DNA of 64,000 bases. Origin: Lepisosteus oculatus. Taxonomy: Eukaryota; Chordata; Actinopteri; Semionotiformes; Lepisosteidae. The stretch is taken from assembly GCF_040954835.1 (NCBI RefSeq), contig NC_090716.1, positions 17,340,775 to 17,404,774 of the forward strand. The letters are read 5' to 3'. Shown piece after piece: positions 63,651-64,000 of the stretch (its first letter is position 1; each line of letters starts with the position of its first letter). Made by a program: the position numbers and the translations under genes. The notes under the pieces are model-generated. The model was not told where the DNA came from. It made no database searches and saw nothing but the letters and a program-made list of their open reading frames with translations.

Positions 63651-64000
63651 AAGTTAAGTTAAGTTAAGTTAAGTTAAGTTAAGTTAAGTTAAGTTAAGTT
63701 AAGTTAAGTTAAGTTAAGTTAAGTTAAGTTAAGTTAAGTTAAGTTAAGTTAAGTTAAGTTAAGTTAAGTTAAGTTAAGTTAAGTTAAGTTAAGTTAAGTT
63801 AAGTTAAGTTAAGTTAAGTTAAGTTAAGTTAAGTTAAGTTAAGTTAAGTTAAGTTAAGTTAAGTTAAGTTAAGTTAAGTTAAGTTAAGTTAAGTTAAGTT
63901 AAGTTAAGTTAAGTTAAGTTAAGTAAGTTAAGTTAAGTTAAGTTAAGTTAAGTTAAGTTAAGTTAAGTTAAGTTAAGTTAAGTTAAGTTAAGTTAAGTTA
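63651..64000. repeat. (AAGTT)n pentanucleotide array reaching the window edge
   Basis: About 70 copies of AAGTT in 350 bp with a single defect: one unit at 63921-63924 is AAGT. The array continues past the window, so its full length is unknown. The near-perfect purity suggests recent expansion. Confidence 0.98.

Overview
The window reads as vertebrate nuclear DNA, most likely from a fish. It carries degenerate L2/CR1-like and L1/Tx1-like non-LTR retrotransposons, chromovirus-type Ty3/gypsy elements, tRNA-derived SINEs, several minisatellites, AATAAA signals and GT-AG splice-like motifs, with almost no long coding frame. The species cannot be named from the sequence. No intact protein-coding gene is visible. 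The best host coding evidence is two phase-compatible candidate exons on the minus strand (23.7-23.8 and 20.9-21.2 kb).

Region 1 (about 0.4-18.5 kb) is a decayed tandem segmental duplication. Blocks at 0.98-2.1, 5.6-7.1 and 7.1-7.9 kb recur in the same order at 9.3-10.7, 15.7-17.0 and 17.8-18.5 kb. It holds three copies of a CRE plus ZNF143-like promoter block, three copies of an exon-1-like cassette, and four kinds of minisatellite (51, 60, 66 and 69 bp units). The 69-bp and 66-bp arrays lie inside, and in frame with, the ORF of a minus-strand LINE. The 60-bp array runs for about 45 units and has a higher-order repeat of about 778/717 bp.

Region 2 (18.5-26 kb) has LINE remnants, then an A/C-rich plus strand that fits a gene transcribed leftwards from a TATA promoter at 25.38 kb to an AATAAA at 20.9 kb. 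Region 3 (26.3-42.5 kb) is G/T-rich and fits rightward transcription from a related TATA promoter at 26.29 kb to an AATAAA at 42.51 kb. It is a complex tandem array with no substantial ORF. Eight copies of a stem-loop recur about every 2 kb; seven keep the apical loop GGTGCACA closed by CATG-type arms. The stems differ between copies in ways that keep pairing. I regard this as the most interesting content of the window: a candidate structured non-coding RNA array.

Region 4 (44-50 kb) repeats the divergent layout, with a minus promoter at 45.71 kb and plus promoters at 48.35 and 48.92 kb, plus SINEs. Region 5 (50-60 kb) is retrotransposon-rich: tandem LTR fragments, one nearly complete but dead gypsy element, a solo LTR inside it, and a second gypsy fragment fused to the first element's 5' LTR remnant. 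Region 6 (60-64 kb) is G/T-rich again. It has four tiny exon-like motifs followed by GTAAGT/GTGAGT and four stem-loops, three of which present AATAAA in the loop, and ends in an (AAGTT)n array that reaches the window edge. A block at 47.85 kb recurs at 61.2 kb, linking regions 4 and 6 across the retrotransposon cluster.
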